Source: an uncultured Myxococcales bacterium
GTDB lineage: Bacteria > Myxococcota_A > UBA9042
DNA length: 64,000 bases
Assembly (NCBI GenBank): GCA_903840165.1
Contig: CAIMEY010000055.1
Span: forward strand, 1 to 64,000
Direction of reading: 5' to 3'
The translations under genes were made by a program, and so were the position numbers. Position 1 is the first letter of the stretch. Each line of letters opens with the position of its first letter. Under the pieces are notes generated by a model. The model saw only the letters and a list, made by a program, of their open reading frames with translations, made no database searches and had not been told where the DNA came from. Of the stretch, positions 63,963 to 64,000 are shown piece after piece.

Positions 63963-64000
63963 TCAGGCTTGTACCTTGAGGCGTTGCAGCGCGGCCCAAG
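63963..64000 (-). CDS. C-terminal end of a YceD/DUF177 protein (partial)
   Basis: Reading leftwards from the window edge gives WAALQRLKVQA and a TGA stop. YceD/DUF177 proteins commonly end in DPRWAxLKxL, and their gene is usually directly before rpmF, as here (96 nt). Only 11 codons are visible, so the call rests on that ending and on gene order. Confidence 0.6.
   Translation of the reverse strand, partial: WAALQRLKVQA

Overview
The window is chromosomal DNA of high GC content. It carries about 48 protein genes, no tRNA or rRNA gene that I could find, no transposase or integrase of a mobile element, and no CRISPR array. The mix suggests an uncultured or little-studied member of the Myxococcota (former Deltaproteobacteria). 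Pointers are large exported proteins with FG-GAP/ASPIC repeats, a cysteine-rich repeat protein ending in a MYXO-CTERM-like tail (Cys, Gly-Gly, hydrophobic helix, Arg cluster), many lipoproteins, outer-membrane proteins (MlaC, TolC, beta-barrels) and frequent GTG/TTG starts with strong Shine-Dalgarno sequences. The phylum assignment is inference; no rRNA is present to prove it.

Layout. 0-7.4 kb: two large exported proteins (a repeat protein with a C39-like peptidase domain, cut by the window edge, and an FG-GAP protein) around a small exported protein with a cysteine cluster. 7.4-14.6 kb: fbp-moaC-NFACT domain gene on the minus strand, then a small lipoprotein, mutS and xerD on the plus strand. 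14.7-20 kb: methyltransferase, WecA/TagO-type sugar-phosphate transferase, GNAT-sspB pair, radC. 20-27 kb: a minus-strand run tilS-ftsH-folP-cdaA-cdaR-lysC, which couples c-di-AMP synthesis to housekeeping genes. 27-34 kb: a B12-type acyl-CoA mutase large subunit with an isobutyryl-CoA-mutase-like active-site signature, a DksA/TraR-type zinc-finger protein, a CPBP membrane protease, a large secreted alpha/beta hydrolase and a CMD-family protein. 34-45 kb: a 1427-residue membrane protein with an internal duplication, an aldo/keto reductase, tolC, the chain mlaC - beta-barrel - orphan Dam-like methylase, and a phytoene-desaturase-like flavoprotein. 45.6-52.3 kb: a duplicated FG-GAP/ASPIC protein, a di-heme cytochrome lipoprotein and an unknown membrane-anchored protein.

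52.3-60.8 kb: the most unusual part. A six-gene minus-strand operon, partly joined by overlapping start/stop codons, encodes a TPR/beta-barrel outer-membrane protein, a membrane-anchored HEAT-repeat protein, a processive-type GT2 glycosyltransferase fused to an extra extracytoplasmic domain, an exported alpha/alpha-toroid protein, a small membrane-anchored protein and a PLP-transferase look-alike without the catalytic lysine. It looks like a synthase-dependent polysaccharide system of unfamiliar composition, preceded by a strongly structured intergenic stretch. 60.8-64 kb: yceD (end only)-rpmF-rpiB-nrdR-ribD-ribE, a conserved housekeeping operon.

Coordinates of starts were chosen from Shine-Dalgarno sequences, signal peptides and family length; all functional calls come from reading motifs by eye.
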